DNA from: Pteria penguin
Taxonomy: Eukaryota > Mollusca > Bivalvia > Pterioida > Pteriidae
Length of the DNA: 64,000 nucleotides
Assembly: GCA_035048485.1 (NCBI GenBank)
Contig: CM068590.1
Coordinates: 5,580,093 to 5,644,092 of the forward strand
Direction: 5' to 3'
Shown here in pieces: positions 1-9,611 of this stretch (position 1 is the stretch's first letter; every line of letters begins with the position of its first letter). A program made the translations under genes and the position numbers. The notes beneath the pieces are model-generated. The model was not told the origin of the DNA. It made no database searches and worked only from the letters and a program-made list of their open reading frames with translations.

Positions 1-275
1 AAACGAACCTGCAGAGTACACATTTCCCATGAAATTCGCTCAACCCATTTTCTTCTCTTTACAATTACCTGTCTGTTTCCTTTAGTCCCCTGTATTTATT
101 GTTATCGATGTAGTTATCTGTTACTGGGATCTTTTTTAATATCCGGTTACCCTGAAGTACCTTTAGAGAACATCTATTTCTTTAGCATTCAGGGTATTTT
201 TCTATGACAATAGATTAAAAGATTCTCATGTTTGTCTTTCCAAAATGAACTTTTCTTTTTATTTGTGTTTAACAG
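1..275. other. Intronic sequence of gene A
   Basis: AT-rich sequence upstream of the first visible exon. I see no exon or repeat in it. Confidence 0.5.
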
Positions 276-361
276 CAAATGTGATTAACGGTCCAACATG
301 GATAGCTCTCAATGATATTGATAAAGAAGGGAAATTTGTATGGACGATTAAGAATGAAAAG
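276..361 (+). CDS. Gene A exon: CTLD middle part
   Basis: Acceptor AG at 274-275 and donor GTAACT at 362. It encodes about 28 residues with the CTLD signature TWIALND followed by GKFVW, the conserved WIGLxD core of the fold. It enters with two bases of a split codon and leaves in phase 0. Confidence 0.8.
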
Positions 362-418
362 GTAACTCTTAAAACTATACATGAAAATGAGAAATATATA
401 TATATAAAGCACAAATAG

Positions 419-631
419 AATCAGTGAAACACCTGGGAGTCATATGGACCTTGGATCTCCGAAGAAAATAAAGACAAATTAGACAAACATATAAAGCACA
501 AAGACACTACAGTTAACAAGGCACCCTATATTTCACTTATATTCGTTCCCCGTCTGGGACTCGAACCCACGACCTATGGTACCGAATCACCTAGCTGCCA
601 TGCATCCGACCCTCTAACCGACTGAGCTACC

Positions 632-633
<2 letters not shown>
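419..633 (-). mobile_element. tRNA-headed SINE, family 1, copy 1
   Basis: Read on the - strand, the head carries an A-box-like TAGCTCAGTCGGTTAGAGG and a B-box-like GGTTCGAGTCCC, then a body ending TTCACTGATTCTATTT. A second copy on the + strand is at 26918-27157. The head abuts a (TA)n tract. It lies in gene A's first visible intron. Confidence 0.85.

Positions 634-715
<82 letters not shown>
634..715. repeat. (TA)n microsatellite
   Basis: About 82 bases of pure TA repeat adjoining the SINE. Confidence 0.95.
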
Positions 716-717
<2 letters not shown>

Positions 718-880
718 AATTATTCAATGTGCATAATTGTTGTTAGTTCATTGATGTTTCAATGCAGTACTGGGGAAGTCTAGAATATTTAAGTAATATG
801 ATCACCACATTAACTTACAATAGGAGGTGGTAACATCGTAAGTGAGAGGCAATATATAAGTGAAACAAAATACTCCTCAA

Positions 881-1250
881 GGGGGGGGGGGGTAAGAATC
901 ACTATGTCCGTCTATCCGTCTGTCTGTCCGTCCGTCCAGATTCGTGTCCGCTGCATTACTTTTGTACCGTAGGAATAATAATGATCAAACCTGGTATGTG
1001 GATACATCATGGGAAGGGGATGTGTCATCTACCAAAAATAGGTGACTTTGACCTTGACATTGGCTTTGGACTTCTTTCATATTATACCTGGGCCACTTCG
1101 TGTCCGGTGCATAACTTTTGAATCATAGCACCTAGGTTTATCAAACGTGTGGATGCATCATGGGAAGGGAATATGTCACATACCAACACTAGGTCACTGT
1201 GGCCTTTATTTTGACCTTCGACCTCTATGGTAATAAATACCACCTAAGAT
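881..1250 (+). repeat. Poly-G, (GTCC)n and a ~155-bp tandem duplication
   Basis: A G12 run (881-892) is followed by GTCC/GTCT tetranucleotide repeats (about 907-938). Two diverged copies of a unit follow (about 940-1094 and 1095-1250), each with 'TCGTGTCCG(C/G)TGCAT', 'CATCATGGGAAGGG' and 'TTGACCTT'. A weaker third unit may extend to about 1400. Confidence 0.7.
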
Positions 1251-2099
1251 TATTATACCTGTTCTATGAAAATATGTTATATGAAAAGTTGAAAACTTTT
1301 GCACATGTGTTTCTTAAAGAGTATTGTAACTGCTCTATGGATGCCTCATGGGCTGTCATAAAGGGATGCATGTCTCCAATTAGTTGCCACGGGGGTATTT
1401 GTCTCATTAGGACAGTTCTAGTTTTATTCGATTTTGGTTTTTGTTTCGGTGATATATTCGAAATCTGAACATTCCACATATTTTCTCGTATCGGGCAAGT
1501 TTTAAGAATGCTTATAAAATTACAGAATACCATAAATATCAATATCACTAACAGATAATTTACCGAATTACATTTTCGAGTATATACAGGTATTTAAAAA
1601 AAATAAACAAACGTTACATTCAAGATATCGATGTAGGCTAGAACACGTATTAAAGAAACGAGTATTAATAGTACATGGATTCACAGTTTATGACAATATT
1701 AACTTTATGGAATGTTTTATCAGTTGTAAACATTAACTGTCTAACGTTAATACAGTAGCGTTGTTTATGTGTTAAAGCTGTTTCGGGTATTGACAGTGGT
1801 GGTGTTTACTAGGAAGAAGAGATTTTCTCTTCTAGCGTTGCTGGTTTCATCTTGAACCCGATATCTGTGAATGTTGAAGACGAAAAGATGCTGTGGGTAC
1901 CACATCGCTATTGTGTTAGTTTTATCATTTGATGTTTCTTTTTTGACTATTAGTTTTTAGGAAAATATGAGATAAACAATCATTTCATCTAAAAGAGAAT
2001 ATTGCATCGTCCATGTCTAATGATCTCGAATTCAAATGAAATGCTTATTTAATCACAAAATGTACCGATTTAAAATTCATGCCTTTTCATTGAATTTAG

Positions 2100-2274
2100 A
2101 TCAGCTTATCTTTCGATAAATGGGATAATGGTGAGCCAAATAACGACGATGATGAAGACTGCGTGCATATACTTAGTAATGAACCTTCCTGGAATGATTT
2201 ACGCTGTAACGTAGAACTGCCATTCCTGTGCTCAAAATGCAAACCGGGACTTACCGGGTGGAATTGTGATGTTG
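2100..2274 (+). CDS. Gene A exon: CTLD C-terminal half plus Cys-rich start
   Basis: Acceptor TTTAG before 2100, donor GTGAGA after 2274. It encodes WDNGEPNN, EDCV, SWNDLRC and LPFLC, the classic C-terminal CTLD half. Both Ca2+/sugar motifs are present: EPN (mannose-type in characterised lectins) and WND. The exon ends with CKPGLTGWNC, an EGF/laminin-like Cys turn. It leaves in phase 1. Confidence 0.85.
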
Positions 2275-2569
2275 GTGAGAATGTAAAAACATAAAAATGA
2301 TGTGAACGATTTATGACATCAGAATAACTATATGTTATGCTTATCTAAAGTATAATCTTTCTACTGCCAAAAAGTTGTTCATCCTTTTTAGACGATTGTT
2401 TCTCGCACGGCTTGCTTATGTTGATGTCGCCTTACATATTATTATCTTATAAACGTTTCGTGTGTAATAAAATTTTTATGACCTCTCTTCTTGAGAAACT
2501 TGTTGATCCTTGTTCTCTGTAATTTATATTTTTTTTTAAATGTGTGTTCTTTGACTGTGTTGCTTTGGC

Positions 2570-2790
2570 GATGAGTGGGAATGTGGGCCCCCGTAAACCG
2601 GTTAACCACACCAATTGAATGGAGTTTGTTCCTTCAATTGACCGTCCTAAGTCGATATCGGGGCTGCAGCACGATCGAATATTTCTGTATTGTTTTTTCG
2701 TGTGTATTCTACTGTTATCATTTTTATGTGCATGCGATGGTGATTTGTGTCATACAACTTTGACAGATGTCTTCTGATATCTCATGTTAA
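2570..2790 (-). mobile_element. PLE-2 3' coding tail fragment
   Basis: The block matches the tail modules at 34165-34377, 47300-47505, 47935-48110 and 50950-51210 (shared GTAAACCGGTTAACCACACC and CCTAAGTCGRTATCG). Its - strand corresponds to the 3' end of the PLE-2 frame (motif GYDTDLG), which is in sense orientation at 6.71-6.80 kb. Confidence 0.6.
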
Positions 2791-2837
2791 ACTGGGCTTA
2801 TGCATGTTTTCGCTGTCAATGCAAAGGCATTTAATAT

Positions 2838-2925
2838 AGCATTCCGATATATTGATGATGCATTATTTATATATGATAAAGGCTTTGATACATATATACA
2901 ATATATATCCTAACGAACTCGAAAT
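2838..2925 (+). mobile_element. PLE reverse-transcriptase fragment
   Basis: Short relic encoding FRYIDD, the RT catalytic box, followed after a frameshift by NELEIR, as in the PLE-2 copies. No intact frame. It lies in an intron of gene A. Confidence 0.55.
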
Positions 2926-2949
2926 AAGAGGCATTTTCTGTAAATTCTA

Positions 2950-3062
2950 AGAAAGACAATTTGAAAATTCTGGCCGGAACCGGGAATCGAACTCAGAACC
3001 TTCCGATATGAAGACGGACGCTGTTACATTTGAGCTATCAGGTCCGATACCGGCAACCGTCA
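2950..3062 (-). mobile_element. tRNA-headed SINE, family 2
   Basis: On the - strand the head has an A-box-like TGATAGCTCAAATGTAACAG and a B-box-like GTTCGATTCCC. The anticodon-region fold was not checked. It is intronic to gene A. Confidence 0.6.
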
Positions 3063-3601
3063 CACTTCTCCCTGCCAGAGGTTTCCAATCCTCGAAACCC
3101 AACCGGGAAATTACCTAGTTGTCCTTCACATGAGGGTCAAACTCATAACATCAAATGTTTAATGGATAACGATATTTTTCACAAACTGGTGCTCTGTATT
3201 TCACTTATCTTCCTTACATGATGAATTCTTGAAATATAAAATAATTTTTCTACTTAATTGAACTGCAGAAATATATTTACATTAAATTCAGTTTATTCGA
3301 TCCAAATAAATGGTAAACCTGGTTATAGAAATCATTACATTTTCATGGCACTAAAATATCGTTTAAGTAATATGATTTTCAACTTAGGGATCTAAAGTGC
3401 ACTGTACTTATAATACAGTAATATTTATTCAAAATATATCAGATATATTTAAAAATGTGAAATTAATGCCTTTTGTACCCTTTATTTACGACATCGATAA
3501 ACAACAAACCAAGCCATGAATATATCATTTCTAATAGAAATGTGCTTTTGAGACCTTAATATATCTAACAAAATGAAATGATTGTTTTCTTTTTATTTCA
3601 G

Positions 3602-3730
3602 ACATTGATGAATGTCAGAGCAATCCATGTTACAATGGTAACAAGTGTACAGATGGTAGGGAACATGGAAGACTGGATTGGTTTGAATGCCATTGCATAC
3701 CGGGTCACAAAGGATCGGTATGCGAATTAG
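3602..3730 (+). CDS. Gene A exon: calcium-binding EGF-like domain
   Basis: Acceptor TTTCAG, donor GTACAC, 129 bases, phase 1 at both ends, so it is a symmetrical and shuffle-competent module. It begins [10 protein letters not shown], the cbEGF calcium consensus, and carries six cysteines ending in HKGSVC. Confidence 0.85.
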   Translation, partial: TLMNVRAIHVTMVTSVQMVGNMEDWIGLNAIAYRVTKDRYAN

Positions 3731-3739
3731 GTACACTTA

Positions 3740-4085
3740 CCTGCTATGGATGAATACCCGAGGGCATCATAAGTCTAGTGTTTAGTGCTTTTGTACTGAA
3801 AGTCTACTTGTCAGTGCTTTTGTGTTGACATGAAATATATACTTAAAATTCTCAGTCATCAAATTATGTAAATCGCTATAAAACTAAGAAGTATCTCCCT
3901 CATGCATAGCTGTGTCCTAAGATTGATTCTTTGGTTCACGTTTCGGTCATTTCGGTTTTAACACTGCTCTTCAAATAGTTATATCTTATGTTAATTCCAA
4001 TCATTCGGCCACGGGCATCACTGAAGATACATAACTTGTCGAAATGCGCATCTGGTGCACAAAATTGAAAGGTATATATGTTCTG
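3740..4085 (+). repeat. ~340-bp dispersed repeat R340, copy 1
   Basis: It shares AAGTCTAG, GAGTATCTCCCTCATGCAT-like, TCTTTGGTTCAC, ACTGCTCTTCAAAT, GGCCACG and TGTCGAAATGCGCAT blocks with the 343-bp tandem array at 34421-35490 and the copy at 37375-37720. It has no coding frame. It begins just after gene A's EGF exon. Confidence 0.75.
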
Positions 4086-4123
4086 TATTCATTAATAAGG
4101 AAACAAGACAAGAAAGATGATTA

Positions 4124-4128
<5 letters not shown>

Positions 4129-4209
<81 letters not shown>
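4129..4209. repeat. (TA)n microsatellite
   Basis: About 81 bases of TA repeat in an intron of gene A. Confidence 0.95.
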
Positions 4210-4213
<4 letters not shown>

Positions 4214-4452
4214 TCATGAAAAGAATTAACTTAAACTCATATGCATTTATGAAATATATGCATAAATGCCATGAAAATACTGACAAATAATAATTTCAAT
4301 AGTAAGATATATAAGGAATGTTTTAAATTATTTCCTTCTAAGATATGGTAATTAATTTAAGTATCGTTTTCGCTTTTTTGTCCTGATATGTATATGGATC
4401 GACATATCGTATAATAACGTCATAAGACTTTGAACAACTTTATTTTCCTTAG

Positions 4453-4745
4453 ATTGCAGACCAGGACCGACAGATATAATATTCCTTGTGGATATATCCT
4501 CAAGTCAAAATGGAACAGAACAGAAAGCGGTCAACTTCATAAAAAATTTCATCAGCGGAATCCCAATTGGTCCAAACGACATTCAAATCGCAGTAGCAAC
4601 GTACGCATCCGATGTAGCTTTCTTAATAAAGTTCAATAAGAGCAGAACTAAATCTTCTCTTATGAATGAGATTGAAAACCTGTCATTTGGAGAAATGAAA
4701 GGAGGCCCTACTCTGACGTCATTAGCCCTCTCAAGGAGTGAAAAG
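4453..4745 (+). CDS. Gene A exon: first vWA domain, N-terminal half
   Basis: Acceptor TTAG before 4453, donor GTACTA after 4745. It encodes DIIFLVDISSS, the first beta strand and the MIDAS motif DxSxS of a vWA domain. It continues through IQIAVATYASDV and GGPTLTSL, which supplies the MIDAS threonine. It leaves in phase 0. Confidence 0.88.
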
Positions 4746-4763
4746 GTACTATGAATAAATATA

Positions 4764-5030
4764 TTGATTGATTTTTGTTTAAAGTCACACCACGAATATT
4801 TCACGTGTAAGGTGACGGCATCTGCCTGATGCGGGGCATACAAATTTTGACCTTTGCAACGGACCCACCTGAAGCAGTGAGGGATCTTTAACGTGCCATG
4901 CATACCACGACACGGGACCTCGTTATTTAGTCTCATCCGAAAGACAGAACACCGGCATGGCCAGAGCGGGACTCGAACCCCGGCCTCCTGATCAGGAGTC
5001 CAGCACGATAGAACTAGGCCACGCCGGCTT
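4764..5030 (-). mobile_element. SINE, family V, copy 1 with target duplication
   Basis: The - strand tRNA-like head includes GTGGCCTAG and GGGGTTCGAGTCCC; the body carries a conserved block (AACGGACCCACCTGAAGCAG on the + strand). It is flanked by a 12-bp direct repeat TGAATAAATATA (4752-4763 and 5031-5042). It starts about 20 bases past the splice donor of the first vWA exon. Confidence 0.85.
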
Positions 5031-6094
5031 TGAATAAATATACAGTTTATATACATGTATTTATTTTCGACAAGTAATGACTGTTTAGTGTTGCTCCTGA
5101 GGAAATATTAAGTTTAAATTTTTGAATAGCAAACTTATTACAGAACTGACCTCAGCGTTAGTGACAAAGAACCAGTCTTTTGACAGGGCAAGGCATGTGG
5201 GAGTTACTATTTTTTACATTTTACTCAGAAAATTTGAAATGCACATTTAGGACATTAGAGAAGCACTTAATGAAACCCTTTTCTTTTTTTTTTTTTTTTT
5301 TGTGGTGATTGGGACGGTGGGTATGTAAACCAACTTTTGTATATATTTTATGTGCTTCTTCTTTGATCTGGATTTCCGTTTTGACCTCTATCCTCTAATT
5401 CAAATGTGTATTTTCTTTTCTTCTAGTCTCGTAATCTCAGACTCATACAACTGAATTTGTAACATGGACTCATTATAAGATTAATTACTCTCCAAATGGT
5501 TAATATGGCAAATTGATGACCCTACGGTCTCGGTCTGGACAGACCACCGGGTCAACGGTAATAAATAGGAAGTATTGACCTCACATAGAGTAATAACTTG
5601 TTTTATTATACCAAAATGTACATGTATATAAAGAATATTCAGTAAAACGTACATGCCATTTAATTATTATGCTATCTAAGGACAAAGTGTAAATGTTGAA
5701 AGAAGACATTTATTACACAGAGGCAGAAAGCAAAGTGATCTGAAAAACCCGACATATTTGAGAAACACGATCGTCGACAAATTGGACTTCTGCGTTGGTG
5801 ATATTGTGGCGGTCATTAATAATAATGACCGGTCTTTATATCATCTTCCGGTCATTACATATTGGTTTTGGTAAATTTTATCCTAAATTTCGCTATTTAA
5901 TGTTTTTTTCGCATTGAGTAAACGGGATAAAACTTGTCAAAATATTCTTACACTCTCACAACATTGAAACTGTGAAGTTGAGATGAAGTAAATATATATC
6001 TCTAACTGTTGACAATTTCTAACTATGAGCCTTATTATGGCTTTAAGTATTCATAAACCCCCCCAAAAAAGGACAAAAATATGTCTATATAGTG

Positions 6095-7240
6095 TTCATT
6101 CTTTTGGCCGACATATTTTTTACTCTTACGAAGCAGAATTGATACAGTCTCTGCTCTCTAAAACAATAAACAATTAGTATCTCGGTTCTTCTTTACATAC
6201 AGATACATCGATGATGTTTTGTCAATTAATAACCCTGTATTTGAGGATCACCTCAACAGCATATATCCAAAGGAATTCGAAATAAAATATACTTCTGCTT
6301 CATACCTGGATATACTCCTATCAATTAGTGGCGATGGTTTATCAGTAACCTATTTCTACGACAAACGTGACGATTTCAATTTCATTATTACCTTCCCTTT
6401 TCTGAGTAGCAACATACCTTCCTCTCCCGCATAAGGTGTCTTCATTTCACAACTTATACGCTATGCCAGGGCATGCTCTAAATACGAAAATTTTGTCCTA
6501 AGGGCGAGGCTTCTTGCCACGAAACTACTCTCACAAGGATATATTGAGGAACGTTTGAAACTGTCACTGAGTAAGTTCTATAGTCTTTATAGAGAGCTAT
6601 TGAAATTTCAGATTCCTCTTTCAAAGAGAAAAAAAGAAGACATCTGACAAAGCTGTATGACACAAATCACCAAGGCCTGCACAAAAAAAAATGACAATAG
6701 CATAATATACACGGAACGACATTACAAAAATATTCCATTGTGCTGCGGTTACGATACCGATTTAGGACGGTCAGTTGAAGTAACAAACGTCACTCAAATG
6801 TTAACCGATATTTTGGGACCTGACCATAGAAAATAACCATTTTTTTCACTATACTTGATTTGACAAAATACGTATATGTATGTATATACAGACATTTGGT
6901 AACCTGCGTTTCCGACACCGGAATTTCATGCAGGCAGGATTTCTTGCCTTGAATGTGAAAATTTGACTTAGTGTTCCTGTCTCCTTCCTATGTTCATGCA
7001 TATATATTTATGTATTTACCTCCTCGATTCGAAACGTTGTTGCAGGACTTTCCAATGGGTGTTGCATACAACTAGGGGACGCTTACTCTTCCAGGGAACC
7101 TGGTCTCACCTCGATTTTATATTTTATTGGGGTTCGCATTTGTCTGAATATGACACTAAACAGGATATTGTCCTTTTCATTCCATGGACTATGAGATATG
7201 GTTTACCCTTCGGTACTTCTTCGTTTTTTTTACTTTAATC
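6095..7240 (+). pseudogene. PLE-2 retroelement 3' portion, copy 1
   Basis: Broken reverse-transcriptase frame: YSYEAE, then (frameshifted) YIDDVLSINNP, YLDILLSI, YDKRDDFNFII and FISQLIRYARA, ending GYDTDLGRSVEVTNV and ILGPDHRK. These are the RT catalytic YxDD box and thumb-side motifs of this PLE family. A 3' untranslated part follows to about 7240 and includes the dispersed block also seen at 61480-61790. It carries at least two frameshifts and a TAA within the conserved region. It sits in the intron that separates the two halves of gene A's first vWA domain. A second copy is at 60.63-61.79 kb. Confidence 0.8.
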
Positions 7241-7398
7241 AAGCAAAATACTAGATATCTCGTAGACATGTTGAGATATGATAAGTACATTCAGCAGATT
7301 CGGCAGTGGCCATCACTGAAATAATATGAGATGTTGAATTGTGCACTAACTTAATATACGTATAAATGTCCTTACATCTATCATATATTTTCACGTAG

Positions 7399-7690
7399 AT
7401 ACTCTTTGACCCTTCCTCTGGTGCTAGAACAGACGAATCATACACGTTTCGGTACATTTATCTGATATCTGACGGACTGTCCACTGACCGCCAAGATGCT
7501 GTCACAACAGCTCAAAATCTCCGCAATAGTGTGAAACTTTACACAGTGGCTCTAGGGACACAAATCGATCACTCAGAACTCTACAGAATGTCCAAAAGAG
7601 CACGGATGTCTTCTCTGCCTGTTTTTGCCATCAATGGTGATGCTGCACTAAAAACGTTTTGGTTCGAAAGCTCTGATGCTGGTTGTACAG
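7399..7690 (+). CDS. Gene A exon: first vWA domain, C-terminal half
   Basis: Acceptor CGTAG before 7399, donor GTAAAA after 7690. It encodes YIYLISDGLSTD, the third MIDAS element (SDG), then AQNLRNSVKLYTVALG and ELYRMSK, matching the last strands and helix of a vWA fold. With the previous exon the domain is complete and its metal-site motifs (DISSS, GGPT, SDG) look intact. Confidence 0.85.
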
Positions 7691-8194
7691 GTAAAATATA
7701 TCTCTTTATCACTTGTATTATCTATCGAACAATGCTTGATATCAAACTAACAATAAAAAATTCATGGTACTCGATAAAAGGCAGAGCTCTCTATAATGAC
7801 ACAGTCTGCATATAGAGGTTTTCATTGAGTGCTGTGTTAACATTTCTTTTGTTGTATTGGATTTACCATTTTTATATTGATATTGACATCGATAGGAATG
7901 TGTCTCCTTCATGGACCTGACCCACATGTATTGCAAACTATTTTATGAACTATTTATCAATGCTTTAATGATTCATTTATCATCTCCATCAAATCTCGTG
8001 TTTAACATTTACGCCGTAAATCTAAACGTGGTTATAAGGTACGTAAAAATTTAAGTGTACAGCTTAGTGTTAATAAAATGTAAAATACAACACTGCTTGG
8101 TGCTAGCTATTTGCTGAAATAAAAATAAGGTATGTGTATAATGATGCAGTAAATTGATATATATTTTGAATCAATTTCTAAAAAAATATTTCAG

Positions 8195-8835
8195 AATGTA
8201 ATAAAACCAGCATCGTGGATCTCATACTCCTGGTGGACACGTCAACAGATGTACCTTTACAAAAGTTTGTTAGAACGGTCACCTATACGATTCCACGACT
8301 TCTGGATCTGATGAAAATGCCACTGCCTGAAATGAAACTTTCTTTGGCGTCATTTGATCAAACTGTGCGTGTTATTTTCAACTTTTCGCAGTGTTTAACA
8401 TTGCAATATATGCATGCACAATGTTCTTTATTATCCAGGGGTGAAACGTCGGGTAATGTTACCAATGCAATATATTACATTGAAAAACTCTTTGACCAAA
8501 AAAATGGCGGGCGGTCAGATGCACGAAAGAAAATTTTTCTCTTCACGAATGGTCTGTGGAAGGACAACGATGATGTAAAGACTGCAATAGAGAGACTAAA
8601 CTCCAGTAACATTGAAGTATCACTAATCGTTACCGCAAACCGTAACTTAAGTGATGAGGAAGATGCAATTGATTTTAATAATATTCTTGACGTGGTTTCT
8701 GATCCATTCAATGTGTACTATATACATGATGACATAGGAGGTAAATACCGTTCTTCTGATGACGTTTTACATACTCTAGCAGATTCCACATGGCACATTT
8801 CATGTAACATACCCGATTTACAAAATATACCTTAA
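8195..8835 (+). CDS. Gene A terminal exon: second vWA domain and stop
   Basis: Acceptor TTTCAG before 8195; TAA at 8833-8835. It encodes a whole second vWA domain in one exon: VDLILLVDTSTD, MKLSLASFDQTV, KKIFLFTNGLW and IEVSLIVTANRN. The MIDAS looks degenerate: DTSTD replaces DxSxS and FTNG replaces the usual TDG or SDG, so metal binding is doubtful. A hydrophilic tail of about 50 residues follows. No transmembrane segment is present. Confidence 0.85.
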
Positions 8836-9611
8836 AGTATTTTGATTAATAATTCGATTTAGTACATAGTAGATTTCATTTTCAAAAAAAAAAAACATAA
8901 TGTGACGTCTTATAGTTAGATACTCTGACAGAATTTGTATTAAACAAAGTATTAAGAAACCCAACGGTAGTCTATAGGGTACATCTATTCTCTAAACAAA
9001 ATAGAGATCAAGGTTATAGAGGGCATCTCTAGGAACTAGAAGTGGGATCATGGTCTTTCGCCATAAACTAAGAATATACTTAAGTCAAATATTTCATTTT
9101 AATTTATTCCATTGTCAAACGTTCAATAAATTCTCATGCAGAGTGATTTAATTCTATTTATCAAAAGAATAAAACTAAATGAAATCTAAATCCCAGTTAT
9201 TAATTCATTGATGAACCGAAGAATATGAAAATTTGACTTAAGTATATTCTCAGTTCATGACGCTGGAGCCAGGTAGCATGGAGGAGCAGGTGTTAATGGA
9301 GCTTCAAAGAAATATTTAAAGTTAGTTTCATTGATCCTGCAAAGAAAAGGGTTGTAAATAATTTTCGATAAATCAGTAGAAAACGGATGTCAACTGACGC
9401 TGACGAATGGCTGTTTGTTATGCTCTACGCCGTAAAGGGTTCTAACAACAATAGTCATCGCTATTAAACGAGAATTGACCAAGGGTTTAAAGCGCAAAAT
9501 TATCTGTACATTGCGCAGTATGGGGCGTATGCTTTTGTTGTTCTATTAAAACCCAGCAGGAATATGCCGGTCATATATCCAAGTTAAACACAAATGTAGA
9601 AATGGTTGAAA
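8836..9611. other. Gene A downstream flank
   Basis: AT-rich sequence with an A12 run at about 8886 and an AATAAA at about 9125. I see no gene or clear repeat. Confidence 0.4.

Larger units (their letters stand above)
276..8835 (+). other. Gene A locus: CTLD-EGF-vWA-vWA protein, 5' partial
   Basis: Six exons on the + strand (276-361, 2100-2274, 3602-3730, 4453-4745, 7399-7690, 8195-8835) join with matching phases (0, 1, 1, 0, 1) into an open frame of 537 codons plus stop. The order is the second half of a C-type lectin domain, an EGF-like module, then two vWA domains. No membrane segment is visible in the part seen, so a secreted adhesion or recognition protein is the likely reading. The start, any signal peptide and the first CTLD half lie upstream of the window. 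Introns carry SINEs, a (TA)n tract and PLE fragments. Ligand and pathway are unknown. Proteins mixing CTLD, EGF and vWA are common in invertebrate extracellular repertoires; an orthologue cannot be named from sequence alone. Confidence 0.85.

Noticed and set aside
541..640. tRNA gene on the - strand (A and B boxes)
   Set aside because: The tRNA-like head continues into a body repeated at 26918-27157, so it is a SINE, not a tRNA gene. The same applies to heads at 2950-3060, 4960-5030 and 14455-14519.
6219..6434. Host gene with YLDILLSI
   Set aside because: Same motifs recur at 60.95-61.2 kb with RT boxes; it is a PLE-2 relic in an intron.
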